Shown piece by piece: positions 48,119-61,267 of a DNA stretch of 64,000 nt. How positions within the stretch are numbered: position 1 is the stretch's first letter; each line of letters starts with the position of its first letter. The notes under the pieces are model-generated. The model did not search any database and was not told the DNA's origin. It saw nothing but the letters and a program-made list of their open reading frames with translations. A program made the translations under genes and the position numbers. The DNA comes from Erythrocercus mccallii (Eukaryota > Chordata > Aves > Passeriformes > Dicruridae), in assembly GCA_013397435.1 (NCBI GenBank), contig VZRG01001611.1:105887-169886 (forward strand). The letters run 5' to 3'.

Positions 48119-51100
48119 CAAAGAGACATTTAGTGGCCTTCAGGATGCAGCAATGGAGCACAAAGGGATTCTAATTTTTTTATTATTATTATGAAAGACA
48201 AAATTACTGGGGCTGAAAGGGAGATTACTCATTTGTTCTTAGACCCTTGCTGTTAATGATACCACACCTACTGTGGGAGCAGTGGCAAGTTGTTGGCTTC
48301 ACCTCCTGCTTGGCTCAGGTCCACCCAACCCAGCCTGTGCCATCCCTTCCCCTGTGCCTGCCTGGTGAGGAGCAAACTTGGAATCACAGCACTGCAAGTC
48401 TGCACAGCTCCAGGCACAGCCCAGAGCTCACGTGTGCTCTGCAGGCAGGGAGGAAGAGAGCCCAGCCAAAGGGAGATGTAAGAACTGGAAACAAACGGAA
48501 ATGACACAGCCTGGGCATGAAGAGACATGCACAGTTGGTGTGGGGGGAAGAAAATGGGTTATAATGTAAAATCAAGCATTATCTGTCAGTTCTAACTAGC
48601 TCCTGACAGCATGACAGCTCCTTGCAAGCACAGAGACACTGTTTGGCCTCAAACAGCCCCAAGCACAAGACAGCAGAGTGGGAGAGGGCTGGGAACTTCA
48701 AAGGAATAATCCTTAGCTTTGCTGCCTAGCCTGCTAATGGTGCCACAATATAATATTTTTTGGGAAGTGCAGGCTGGCCTTCCTTTCACTACTCACATCA
48801 TAGGGGCCACGGCCATTTCAGGCCACCACAGTTTCATTTTGGGTCATTCTTGGACCAGATGCAACACGAGCTGCCTCCTGGTGATGGCCATGGCCCTGCC
48901 CAGGTCCTTGGTTACTGCCACAAACCCAGCCCCTCTGCTCTCCAGAGTGCCCCCCACAGCACAGGCTGAGGCTCAGCCCTGCTCTCCCAACACTGGGCAC
49001 TCTCTTCTGAAGCAGAGAACACTTGTGTTGGGCACTGCTCAGCAGTGTTTAACAAAGCTTTCCAAACTCTGCTTTCTGCATTCCCACTTTTCATCAGTTT
49101 TCTGGTGAGCACTGAAGTCTCTTTTGTGTGACAGGGATGATGGGAAGAGACTTTGGTATAGGCAGCTGAAGAGCCTGCCAGGCTAAAATGGCTTTCCTCC
49201 TTCCATCCCTATTCTCATTCTTTTCTCCTGTTTTGTATTCACTCTTTTCCCTTCCTAAGCCTACGAGCATGTCTGAAAGTCCTGTTTGGCCCCAGGCAGA
49301 TCAGGATCAGCAGCGTGGTGGCAAGCAGAAATCCTCCCTTGTTTGGTGGCTCTTCCCAGCCTCTGTGTTCCTGGGACCTCCTGAGTCACAGAGATTTTCT
49401 GTCAGGACCTGCCTGGGGGATGACTCAGCCCAAGCTCACGGGTTTGGGGCAGACATCAGAGCTGTGTGGAGGCCCTGGAAGGTCCCTCCTAAATCCTTCA
49501 CCAGTCAGCATGTGGAGCAGGGCACTGCAGGCAGAGGAGCAATACTGCATGGTCACTTGGAGTAGCAGAAACCACTTGTTTGGGTCCCCCCATCCTCTTC
49601 CAGCCACAACCAGTGCCAGTCCTGGTCCCAAATGGACAACTGAACCTTCCCTGCAAATTAGAGATGCTTAGAATTTGTGCACAGCAGCACATCCTTTCCA
49701 TTCAAAACCAAAGCAAGGAAGAGGAAGATATTCATCAGCTCCTAACCAGTTCAACCCCACCACAGGCTGAGCTATTTGTAAGAATTGATTACTTGCCTCT
49801 TTCCCTTGAACTCCTAGCTTGGCTGTTCCCTCATACTTCAACATCTCCTCCCAGATATATCCTCAGCTTGTTCCAGACAAGATGTCTGCAAATGTCATCT
49901 CCGGGTGGGGACAATGCCCCACGTTAACAGCTCAGCAGATACACAAGACAGCTGTGGTGGTAAGCAGAGGAAGAAGAAGAGGCCCACAGGTGGTGGTGAT
50001 GCCCTGAAGACTGTGCGCTAACTACAATAAATTAATTGGCAGACAGGAAAAATCCCATTTTCCTCTTTTTAAACACCCATAAGTGATACTAGGAGTTACT
50101 TAATAAAGTAACTGAAAGGCCCGAAAATTCTACAGTGTTCCACAACTTACTGGACTCCAAGGAGAAGCAAGTCAGTAAGAAACATTTTCAGCATTTTCTT
50201 TCTAATTTTCCCTTTTGTTCTACCCATAAAAAAATAACAGAAACATGATGGCAGATGTTGAACATCATGATCATTCTGTAGAAAACACTACACTGGGCCT
50301 GCAGTGACACAAAACCAGAGAATCAGATTATATAATTTTTCATAAAGCTGGGAGAGCTGGTCTCCAAGGGCAAATACCAAGTCACTTAGCAGCTATCCTG
50401 CCATAATAGCTTTCAGCTTTCCAATGGAATTTTTCCTGGGTTTCCTCCAAAAACTAATAAGACTAAAGCTTCCTGGAATGAGCTTGCTCTGTAGAATTTC
50501 CCCCGCTCACCACTGGGCAGCAGATGTGTGTCTGCAGGGCTAAATGCACGGGAGGATTTATTCCTTAGCTTAGGTGGTCTGGCCAGAAGATCCTCCTGGT
50601 GCTTCCCTTCCTGGGCCTGCCTGCAGTTGGGCTCTTTCCTCAGGCAGCAGTGGTACCCCCGTCCTGGCTGACCCTTGCAGTGGTCATCAGCGCACCCTGG
50701 CCACCCCTGCCTAAGGCTGGAGCAGAAGTGCAGCCGGCAGTGCCAGAGGTGACAGCTTGGATTCCAGAAATCCTCAGTAAATATGGCACTGCCTGCTACC
50801 AGAGCTGGTGGGATCTGGGAACCTCATTCCCCTAAGTCAGGGCAGGAATTGCGACCCAGGCACTCCCATCCTAATGCAGCTAATCCTGTAGTTAGCTGCT
50901 CAAGTCATCACCGTGGTCTTAGAAACCAACCATCCACACACAGAATTTGTGCCTGTTGCCTAGAAGAGAAGCAGTACATCAGGGGGTCAAATCCCAAAAG
51001 GAAATGCCTTTAGCTTTTCGTGTTTCAGTCTCAGTGGCTGCTCAAAGACTTATTGTATCATTAATATCTGCATGGAACTTATTCTGAGTGGTTTACTGGA

Positions 51101-53433
51101 AAATTACGACTTGTCAGCAATTAGCATAAAATGAGTAGGAGCTGAAGGCAGATCAGCCCATTATAAAGGACTTTTTAGACAGACCTCTGACACTGGTGCT
51201 CAAAAGAATATTGAAAGAATAATTCCTAAAGAGCTGCAGGTCAAGCAGATATTTTATATAACAGATGAAGGAAAGTTTGATTTACAATTGGAGTCCAAAG
51301 AGTTTCTTGTTTTCAAAAGCAGCTTTTCTCCTCATCTTACAATTTCTATTTGGAAAAACAAATCCTTTGCAATGCACACCTGGCTTTTCATTTGACTTCT
51401 CCAGAAGATTCTAGGGAGAGACCACTGAATACAGGTCAGTGTCTGAATACTTGAGGCCCCTCCTGTGTACCTCCTTCTTTAGAAGTCAACTGAAACAAGA
51501 GAGATAATTTTACTTTATGCTTCAGGGGTCTACATAAGCCTTCAGAAAAGGTATGGAGGTAAATATAATCCTTCAGTCACATTCTCCCTGCTCTGCTTTG
51601 GACAGCTGGTGGGTTTGTTTGTCACATTGGAAAAATCAAGAGAAGATGTCAGAGGTCCCTGGCAGTTCCCTTTGGGCCATCAGGTGATTATCCTCTGTGC
51701 CTGACAGTGAAGCTGGGATCCCATCCTGCCCCATGGTAGGGCTTTACATGCCCTGTGATCAGGGAAGGAGGTGGTTTAGCAGCATGAGAACTTGCTCTCT
51801 TCCATGTGAAAACTCTGGATAATTAATCTTGCTACTGTTATATGGGTAAGGATATGAAAACAGACACAACAGCCCAGAGACAGCCAAGAGACCACAGGTG
51901 TCCTTCACCCCACTTGCCATTGCTGAAATCTACTGGCTAAACCTGCTCCTGTCCCACTTCAAAATCCTGCCAAATCTCCAGTGCCAAGAAATCACTGCCT
52001 AATTCTTCTGGGATTATGATGCATTCCTTCCTCAGACTTACAAGCCCATTTCCTTCTCAGTGGCAGAGGATTAAATTTCTTTCAGAATCAGCGGAAACAC
52101 TCTGGGCTCTTACATATAACGTATTAGTATTAGAGCAAATTCATCTCTGATCTCATTCATCATTTGCTTCAGTCCTGTTGGCAGACAATATATCAGTCTT
52201 TTAACAGCACAGGCTTCTTACTGTCTCAGAGAAAAAGCTTTGGCATCTGGTTCAGCCACTGAACTCCAGCATGACCTGAGTCCTGAATGGACAACAGCAC
52301 AGGTCCTGGAAAATTACTCAGTTCCATATGGCTTCCTATTAATGACTTTCATCAGAAACCTGAGACTTCCACACTGAAGGTTCATGTGTACCAACCTGCT
52401 TACGCCAGGGCTCCACATGCTCTTCTGAATGACTTTCCTTCCCACATTTCTCATTGTCTGTGAAGTGGTGCAGAAGTGGATTAAATAAGCTATCATCTCG
52501 GTTAGCGATAATGAGAAAATTGAAACAAGCTGTTCCATAAATGTGATCATTATCTAGTAAATTAAATGAGATATTCAAAGTGTCCACCCAGCAGTGGCCA
52601 AGGAACATCTCTTACTCTGCATTTCTTTTATCTGCGAGAAAGAGGAGATTATCACAACTCCTGCAAACCAGAGACTTCAATGGACACCCTGTCATTGAAA
52701 TCATCTGGCTTTCCACACTTGCTGCACTGGACACTGCACAGCAACTGCTGGCTGCTCAAAGACCAAGACATTCAACACTGGATGTTGCTGGTGCTAATGG
52801 CCTATTAACAGAGGCCAGATTCCTGTGTTTTGTCTTCTGGAGGGTGGGGCTGGGGACACCATAGGACACCAGGGAGAGAACTGCTGTCATGCCCATACTG
52901 CCTAGAAATCCACTGCAGATAGTCTGGGCTGCAGGGATAGCTGAGGTTTGGAAATCTACTAAAAATGCTGGGGGAAAGAAACCCAACAAATTCAAAGGGC
53001 AATTTAGAAAAAGTTTTTTGACAGATGGATGGAGGAAAGAAGAATCAGTGCTTCATATCTGGTTGTTTATTGAGATGATACTAAAGATGGTGGGCAGGAG
53101 GAAGGAATCAGCCTATCTACTGCCGTCTGCCTCATGCCTAAACGCCTGAAAGTCTGAATCTCAGGAAATGCAATTTTAAAAAAAAAGTGCTGAAATTGGG
53201 AGCATGCATTTAATCTCTTGTTTTCCCATGCAAAACCTTGATGAAAAGCAAAATAATTTCCTGTTTTCATCCTGTTCTGCTCTGTGGCTCTGTTGATCCC
53301 ATCGATGCCAGGCCATCCTGCTCTCTGCACCCCCTGTTGCAGGCACACCCTGCAGTGGGGCTGCTCAAACCTGAGAGATGTGTGAGGGATCCGGCCCCAG
53401 AGTGCAGGCATGATCTCACAATGGACCCATGAA
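48119..53433. other. Non-coding stretch, nothing recognised
   Basis: No gene was recognised. The longest frame is 129 codons (48719-49108, plus), without a domain. From about 50000 to 52500 the DNA is AT-richer and the frames become very short, which fits neutral non-coding sequence. Poly-A of 8-9 bases occurs at 53177-53185. Confidence 0.55.
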
Positions 53434-53700
53434 CCACAGAATCAGAAAGGTTGGAAAAGACCTCCAACATCTTCAAGTCCAACCCTTAACCCAACACTGC
53501 CAAACACCCTAAATCACATCACAAAGGGCCACGTCTGCTTCTTTTTTGAACACCTCCAGGGATGGTGACTCCACCACTGCCATGGCTGGCCCATTCCAAT
53601 GATTAACCACTCTTTCTGTGAAAAGATTCTATGGACATGGTTCTCATGTCCAACCTGAACCTCCCCTGGCACAACTTGACACCAATTTCCCTTGTCTTGT
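53434..53700 (-). mobile_element. CR1 LINE, 3' fragment
   Basis: The characteristic CR1 words occur in the right order in reverse complement: CACAGAATCAGAAAGGTTGG and AAAAGACCTCCAACATCTTC, GTCCAACCCTTAACCCAACA, CACATCACAAAGGGCCACGT, CACCTCCAGGGATGGTGACT, CCATTCCAATGATTAACCAC, and finally TCCAACCTGAACCTCCCCTG with CCCTTGTCTTGTG. The element's 3' end is at 53434. It is 5'-truncated at about 53700, the common state of avian CR1. It has no reverse-transcriptase coding part. The fragment supports a bird or other sauropsid source. Confidence 0.93.
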
Positions 53701-56700
53701 GAATGCAGAAGTGTCCAGAGAGCTTCTACCCAGCAGTACTCGGAACTGCAATCACTGTCCCACTGCTCCCACTGAGATGCAGCAGCTCTGGGTATTTTGG
53801 AGCTTACACAAGAGCCTCAACAAACCACAAACAAGAGAACAAACCACAAAATGCAGAACAGGCCCATGGTATCCCCAAGAAGTCAGAACTGCCTGCAAGG
53901 GAGCAGGTGCTGCTGGAGAAGGTGGTGCTGGGCAGTCCAGGAGAACACCTTGCTCCAGCAAACCCCCAGCCCTCCCTTTCAGGCAGATTATCCTGGGGCT
54001 GGAGTAAAGATACAGGCAAAGAGCACAATGCTAATTCAGAGTCTGAATCCATCTGAGCCAAAGGAAACCTCTGTGGCAGCACTGGAGAACAGAAGCTGCA
54101 AACTCCAAGTGGCCATGGGAGGGCAAACTGCTCCAAGCATTGCTGTACAGCTCAACACCAGCACTGCTAACTTTGCTTGCAGTCAGCCTCCCTCCCTGAA
54201 AGGCAATCCAGGCCTGCCTTCCAAGGAGTTTTAATTTAATTGCTTGGAAATTTTGGAAGGGCTCTTATTTCAACCAGACAGAAGCTTTGGAAAAGGCAAT
54301 GAGCAAAGCAGGACACTCTGGGAATGTCCTGCCGCTCCCGGGCCAGCACAGGAATTCCTCTTTTCCCCAATGGCACTAACATTAAGGCAGGCCTTCAGCA
54401 TAACCCAGTCAAAGCAGGCTGCTAGGAAACTGCTGGAGACAGTTAAAAATAGGGATTGTGCTGATCCAGAGTTAACTCTTAATGGACAAGACAGCGGTTC
54501 CTTGCTGGGGGCACATCACTGCCACCACTTTTATTTAGCTGTGCTGCCTTTGATTGTCCCAGCTCTCTCTTGCATTTTCCTTTATAGTCTGTTTTTCTCC
54601 TAACACAGCAGAAATCAACTCAGAAGAGCCGTTTTGTGGCTGGCCTGTTTTCAGTGCATTTGCTGCCCTACAGTCCTGATGGCAAATAAGCATCAATCAG
54701 GAGTGGGTACCGCAGCCCATCACCATGGAGAGGAGCAGGATGTCAGCACAGGACCTGGAGATTATCCTGCCCAGCAGCATCCTCATATGTCTGCACACAC
54801 ATCTCCACTCTATTTCATAGCCTTTTAGCATGGAAAAGCAACAAGGTGGTGTCTTTGCAGGTATCTTTATCTCCTTTTATTTATGGTTGAATTTCAAGAT
54901 GAAGATCATTTGAGTTTTGTGTGCATAGGCCAATTCCCAAATGCTTTATTTCCTTTTAGCACTCTGTATGGCCCACAATATACAGCACTATCCTAGCTGG
55001 AAAGTGGTGAGAATCATTAACATCAAGAAAAGCCAAACATAAGAGCAGAGTGCCAGGTCAGCCAGTGAGCCACTCACTACCCATCTGCAGACAGTGCCTC
55101 TGGCAAGCATTTCTCATGGCTGCATAATGCCTAGGATGGAGAAAAGCCTCTCTCTCATCCTGAAAAATGAGGAATGTCCCCAATACACATCCATCTGCTA
55201 GGGAGGAGACAGGTCATGATCAATGAACAGTGAACTATTTAGAGTTTAGTTAACAAATTAGGAAGCAGATAGACTTGTATCTACTCCCTCAAGCCAGCTG
55301 TCACTGGCACCTGAAAACCCTTGGGAGGAAACTAAGGGACTTGCTCTATTTCTCTGTTCCTTGCAGTATCATGGAGCAACTGTTGGGCAAAGCTCATTCA
55401 AACACCATTGCTCAAATGGATCAGCATGGAAGTGCAGAGGGTTAAAGGCAAAAGGCACAGATTGCAGCCAGGTTTGGACAAGGAGCTTTCCAAGACCAGT
55501 GGTAAGCAAAGCCAACCTGTGTCTGCCTGACCTGCTACCTGAACAAAACCTGAGCCACAAAAACTTTGAGAACTGCCAAAATGAGCTCCTTATCTACCAC
55601 CCCCTCTGCTTGGCTGATAACAACCCACCCTGTCCAGGCACCAGGAAGGACCAAAGGGTCTGGGCTGCAATTTTTCAGTGACCATGCGGATGTGGAGGCG
55701 CAAACCCGGTGCCATTTCTCACAGATCTGGCAGCCTTCCCAGTGCCATAAAGGGTTTTGCTCGAGTAAGCACCCAGGGGGGACCAGCAAGCTCCAGTAAG
55801 CACCAGCTCTGCTTGGTGAGTGGAGACCTTGCCAGAGCTGGGAAGGGAGGCACTCATGCAGAGAGGCAGCCTGGTGAGAGGTGAAACACACTGGCATTCA
55901 GGGCAGGAGGGCCAGGAGAAACCAAGCAGCGACCAAAACGGCAGCTGCCCTGTGCTTGAGCTGCTCAGCTCAAATTCATCCTTAAATCCTGACAGTGAGC
56001 AGCTCAGGGCCCTGCTATTCCTGTGCTCTCACATCTGCACAGCTCCATTAGGCAGGAGGCAACTGCTGGCACTGCTGTGTATTCAGTGCTGACACCTTCA
56101 AGTGGCTTTTGGTCCTTTTTTGGTCTGCCCAGTGCTTGGCCATGCCTGAGGGCTAAGGGTGCTCAGCAGCAAGGCTCCCGTTTGGTGATGGAGCCTTGGA
56201 GGCCACATGAAGCATCATCCCCAGCACAGGTTATGAGGGAAAGCTTTCTGCGACTGAGCTCCCAGCTTACACACCAAACCACCAAATCACTGCCTGGCTG
56301 GGAGCACAGCAGGGCCTGGGCATTGCACACAGCCAGATCTCTGCTGTGTGTGCTTTCCTGGCACCTGGCTGCTGCCAGAGCTGGGCAGGTGAGGAAGATC
56401 ATCATCCTCACAGTGACCAGCACAGTGGGGGCTGGCAGCAGGGCCCAGGGGAGCTGTTCCCCTTCACAAGCAATGCTTTGCCACGGTTCCTGCAAGGTGG
56501 GGGACCAAGCCAGGTCCTGCTCCAGCATGAACAGGTAGACAGCACCTGATCCCAGACCGCAGCTGAAGAGAATGCTTCCAGATCATTGCACAAATAATAA
56601 TAGTATTAATGGAATTACAGGAAATCCTTGCTTTTCTAACTCCAATTCCAGGCTGAAAAGCAGTGTTACTAACAGGCACACATGAGCTCAGATGCTTTGA

Positions 56701-56995
56701 TTAAAGAGCAACTCTCTAATCTCTGCCTGGACTCTGCCCTGGGTTTTAATGCCTGATTAAATCCCTCCTGCCAGGATTATTTTGCATCTTTGCATATTTT
56801 GGAGCTCTTCATTTTAGCTTATTGCTACAGACAAGGAGCCGTTTGAAATAACTCTCATTTGTACTGGCAATTTAAAGCACTGTGTGTGAGTTTGTGGCTG
56901 AGTGGTGGCTGGAGCACAATTCAAGGGACATTTATGGCAATCTGCTTCTTGTCAGGGGGCAAAGCCAGGACAGCACACTCTCAGCAGAAAGGAAG
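53701..56995. other. Non-coding stretch, nothing recognised
   Basis: No gene was recognised. Antiparallel frames of 171 codons (56023-56538, plus) and 121 codons (56163-56528, minus) cover the same bases and have no domains. A 145-codon plus-strand frame at 53797-54234 begins just after the CR1 fragment and overlaps two other frames. Confidence 0.55.
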
Positions 56996-57442
56996 GTATC
57001 ACTGTGTGTCTTAGCCCTCTGGGAGACACCAAATGTCACTTCCAGAAAATCAGCAAGTTGCCACCAGTTTCAGAAGTGGCTGCAAGATTGACTCCCTATC
57101 CTGAGAATATTGAGGCCTTTCATAAAAAAATAATAAAATGGATTTTAGGCTTTTCTTTTTCCTGCACAACTCAAAAGTGCTGTGGAAAGCACAAAACTTA
57201 CTACAGCAATTATTTCAGCATCAAATTCTAAAATCCCTTCTAAGAAAAATAATCAAAACCGGTTAGAAAGGGTTTGGAGTCAAAAGGGTTTGCTGTGAGC
57301 AGTACCTAATGCTTTAGGTGGCCATTGCTTCCACAGGCTTTTGCAGTTCTCCTGTCTCCTGTGTATTGCCAAATACCACCCTTGAGGATGTAATTTTTTT
57401 GTGCAGCAAAGGCATTTCAACACAGAACAACAGGATTTACAG
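56996..57442 (+). repeat. Unclassified dispersed repeat, copy 2
   Basis: This is the direct partner of 42779-43198. It is longer because of three or four small insertions: an extra CTTTTT-type stretch near 57160, about 9 bases near 57264 and a duplicated CTCCTGT near 57350. The end at ATTTACAG (57442) is followed after two bases by a G-quadruplex motif that copy 1 lacks. Two copies within 15 kb, and no others seen, suggest either one low-copy family or a local duplication followed by independent decay. Confidence 0.95.
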
Positions 57443-57444
57443 AT

Positions 57445-57469
57445 GGGCAGGGTGGGCTGGGGAAGGGGG
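57445..57469 (+). promoter_or_regulatory. G-quadruplex motif
   Basis: Five G-runs (GGG, GGG, GGG, GGGG, GGGGG) are separated by loops of one or two bases. This meets the strictest quadruplex pattern and should be very stable. It starts two bases after the end of repeat copy 2. No promoter can be assigned to it. Confidence 0.8.
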
Positions 57470-59893
57470 AAGGAGAGTGGGATTCAGTCACTGCCTCAAG
57501 ACCAAAGAAGCAAAGAGAATATTTTCACAACAGTGCCCTTAAAGGAGGAAAAAACTGTCCCTGTTAAATCAGGTAACTGGGTCACACCAGCGAGCTGATG
57601 GAACACAAAGTCCTGAAGGATAACCATGCTTTGGGGTGGCGGGGTGGAAAGCTTCCTGCAACAGCTCAATGAGTAACAGCACAATGAAACAAAGAGCATT
57701 TCAGGTGATTCATGTACAGCTCTGCAGGTGCCCATCACGCTGCAGCCACCAGAAAAGGCTCACTCGTGTGTTAAGGCAATTCTGCCCACAGGCTGTCCCA
57801 AGCTTTCAGCATTTTTTTTTCCTTCCTTCCTTTGTTTTTGCACACATCCAATTATCAAGGATGTTCATAGAGAAATGGGATTTCTGGTCTCTGGAAGCCC
57901 ATCTGCTCCCACTGTTTATTTCCTGAAGTTGTCACAGTCATCTCATAATGAATTCCAGTGTCACGACCACAGTGATGGCTCTTCCTGCGGGGAACACACA
58001 GGGAAACCACCCTGATGAAGAAAACAGGCCCACGGTATCCAAAAGACCCTGAAGACATGGGAAAGAGCAGTAGGTAGCCCCATGTTTCATGAGGCTCCCA
58101 TCAATGAAGAAAAATCTGGAAAACATGATTTGCTACAGGAACACATCCCAGCAGGCTGGAAACCTGAGGAGCTGCTCTGCAAAGCACTGCTGGGACACTG
58201 CACACTTCCAGCCCACCAGAGCTGCCCTCCCACTGGGGTACCCGGTTGGGCCAAGAAGTTGCTCTGGCTTGATGCTGATGTAGCCAGCCCTGACTGGCCA
58301 GAGAAGGCCACAGAAACTGGCTGAAGGGATAAATCTGGCCATGGGTTTTCAGAAGCTCAAGACCTTTGAGGTGGATTTACCTAAGCCTTCCCTTGCAGTG
58401 AGCACATCACCAGAAGCCCCCGTGACTGCCTCCTACTCCTGAGCAATGAACTCCTGGAATAAAGAACTACAGTAAAAGGGTTAAAACTACCCCCCAAAAA
58501 AGGATTAAAACAAACTCCCCTCCCACTTGTGACTGGAAGACAAGTCCCTCCTTTTAGGCTTGGTTTTACTGAGCCTTCTACACTGCTGTGAGCTCAATAC
58601 AGTCTCCTCCAGGTGTCTTTCTTCCCACCAGCTCTGTGGCCTGGCTTTGCACCCATGTTCTGCTCCTCTGAAGAGCCTCCAGTTGGTTTCTCAAGCAGTT
58701 GGGTTCCTTGTCCAGCTGTCCCTGCCTCCCTTCCCCATTAGGCTCCCGTAGCCAACTGAGATGTTTGTCCCAAAGAGCAGGCTCTGGGCAGGCAGATATT
58801 TGTGCCTTTCAGGGCCAGACCTAGAGCAGGAGCACATCCCAGCAGGACAGAATCCCAACGGGACACAGAGCAGACTACACACACCATTGGATGGTTGGAG
58901 AAGCCAAATTTCCCAGGGAAATTAACTGTACTACTAGTACATGCTGTGGAGTGGCTCGAGGGGCAGACTCAAAAGAGCAGACAAAGCAATGCTGCCCAGG
59001 TCTGTGCACAAGCCTTCAAATGAGCCAGCTCACATCTGGCTTCCACCCCTTCTGCACTCCCCTTTCCTGCCTGCTGCATGCCTTGAATGTCTCTGCAGAT
59101 TTTGCAAGGTTACCAGCAAGTAAAACAGGGCTTCGCTCTCCAGCTCAACATTTGGCTACACCAGCTCCAGGGAGGAGCAGGAGTTTGCCTCAGCTTGAGT
59201 GTGTCACAGCTAGTTTTTAGCTAAGACAAAATAAATCTGGTCATGGCAAGTCCAGTTCCGCTGACTTGGCTCCTTCTAGAAGTCCCTAGGTGAATAAGAG
59301 AGCTCGTGCAGAGACCCCAGCCAGTCATAGTCAGTCCAGAGAGCAGACATATCAGTGGTCAAGGAGCTGGGCAGGGCTAAAACTCAAACCAGTCAGTGTC
59401 TAGATCCAAGAGTTTTGAACTCCCTATATAGGATAGTTTCAAACAGTAAAACAAGCTGTTTTTCTTATGATTAAGAGGACTCAAGTCATGATTTCTGTCT
59501 CCCACTTATGACTGTCACATAATAAGAGTGGATCAGCCTGCTCTGTCCCACCTGCACCTTGCAGCAGTAACACGTTTGTGGCAGATGAGCTCTCCTTTTT
59601 TGAATGCTCCCAGAGGGATTGTAGCCAGTCCAGGAGGACAGGCAGAATGGGGGCATTCAAACCACCATGGAAAGCACACCATGGCTCTGCCATCTTGTCC
59701 TGCAGATTCACACGGCAGGGATAACATCTTACATTTCAGTTTTGCTTTCTACAAGCTGGGTGAATCAATAGGACTTACTAAAATAACCCAGGAAGAGATA
59801 CAATTAAGGTTTCCTTACAGGATGCAGTATTGTTCAGCTGAGCTGTCTTTGGAGGGGCCCACATGATGGAAGAAGCACAGTAGGCTGTCCTAA
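57470..59893. other. Non-coding stretch, nothing recognised
   Basis: No gene was recognised. A word of about 30 bases around ACACATCCCAGCAGG occurs at about 58130-58162 and again at about 58822-58856 with several differences. It is a weak local duplication at best. Frames are under 115 codons. Confidence 0.55.
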
Positions 59894-60154
59894 GTGAAGT
59901 GCAGCTTTGGGGATGATTTGCTGTCCAAAATACCAGCTGAAGACACGATGCTATGCAGGAGAAAGAACATAATTAGGGCTCCTCGTGATCCCAACTGGCA
60001 GGATGAGCATGTGCAGTGTGGGAGAGCAAACAGACAGTGGGAGAGTGAAGTGGAGAAAATAAGGCAAATGTATGAGAGGCAGATGAGTATCATCAGTTTA
60101 ACCAGCAAAACACCATCAACTCTGATGGGCTTTGGGTCATTTAAGAGGTGGTAA
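59894..60154 (+). other. Candidate coding exon, coiled-coil-like frame
   Basis: This is an open frame of 86 codons with no ATG at its start. Its central part reads RAPRDPNWQDEHVQCGRANR followed by QWESEVEKIRQMYERQMSII. The charged, Ile/Met/Tyr-spaced second half looks like an amphipathic or coiled-coil helix and is more protein-like than other frames nearby. Possible acceptors are the AG after GTGCAG (59903) or CTATGCAG (59958), both with weak pyrimidine tracts. A possible donor is AGAG|GTGGTA at about 60147. I cannot name the protein. Chance remains the more likely explanation. Confidence 0.2.
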
Positions 60155-60201
60155 AACAAAACAACAAATGAGTTTGTTTTCTTTCTTTTCCCTCTTTCTA
60201 G

Positions 60202-60260
60202 GCAGCATTGATAAATTCAACCCAGCTCGTGCCGGAATACACGTGGCTTCCTTTTTACTT
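60202..60260 (+). other. Candidate short exon behind a strong acceptor
   Basis: TTTTCTTTCTTTTCCCTCTT and then TCTAG (ending at 60201) is the best polypyrimidine tract and AG noticed in the window. The 59 bases after it end at CTT|GTGAGC, a good donor. Frame 0 reads AALINSTQLVPEYTWLPFY, and another frame is also open. It lies 48 bases after the frame at 59894-60154, too close for both to be separate exons with a normal intron, so at most one is likely to be real. No protein family is recognised. Confidence 0.15.
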
Positions 60261-61267
60261 GTGAGCTTCCTTAGTTCAAGATTATACATCTCATTTCTCC
60301 ACTTTTCCAGAACAAAGACAGCACTGTTTTGTTACTGTACAGCTACTTAGTCACCCCTGAACCAAGCCAGAAAACCTGGCATGTCAGAAAAAGAATGAAT
60401 AAAGGATCTGATTAGGGCAAAGGGAAGAAGGAAAGGGCAAAAGATACAAGATTTGTCTTGTTGCTGCACTCAGTTATTAGAAGCAGTGGGGACACTGGTA
60501 TTGCATTTGAAAAGTTTATAATAAAACTGTTAATAAACCAGTTCTTGGCTGATATACTTTATACAAATTTAGGGACTTCGGTGGTAGCAAGGAGTTTTAC
60601 ACTTACTAAGCGCAGCTCCTAAGATGGACTGTTTCTAATTTCTAAAAAAGTACCATTCACAAAGCTAATATCCACCACAAAAATGCTGAGGACACACTGT
60701 CTGTGAATCTCAGCGGGGCTCCAAGGCAGAAAACACAGGTTTTTGGCCTTTTATTCCTACAGGCTGTGTCACTACTCACTTCAAGTAGAGAGCTTTCCAA
60801 ATAGGAGCTGACCCATTTCTGCCTGTGGCATTGAGGGCACCTCTTCCACTAATCTCGGGTGTCAGTGCGGTGTGGTTGGAAGTAGTTGTCTCTGGGACAG
60901 CAGGTTAGGGATTTTCTGAGTCCCACACATCATGTCCTTTAATTCAGTGTCAACCAAGGATAAGCCAAGGACCTAGGGCAAGGTGTGATCCATTACAATT
61001 TCATGCTGGGTGGGTGCTGTATTGTTAGAAACACAGCTCCAGCTTCCAGATGAGAAGCCAAGCCTGAAGTGCCACCTGGCTGTCCGTGCTCCAGGTTTGG
61101 GAAGAGCAGCATATTCACATTTTCTCCCTTCTGTTGCTCAGCACAACAACGTGGCTGACACTAATGGCGATTGAACAATTAATGAAATAAATGTGGCTGG
61201 GAAATCAGAAACAGCACAGTTGCTAAAGGGAAAGCAGACAGAAAGAAATGCATTTCCCTCGATAAAG
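60261..61267. other. Non-coding stretch, nothing recognised
   Basis: Nothing was recognised. The segment is AT-rich to about 60700 and has no frame longer than about 60 codons. GCCAGGTGGC, read on the minus strand near 61070-61080, is a partial CTCF core. The CpG island follows directly. Confidence 0.55.

Noticed and set aside
58130..58856. Two copies of a word of about 30 bases around ACACATCCCAGCAGG
   Set aside because: The match is short with several differences, and the surrounding sequence does not extend it.
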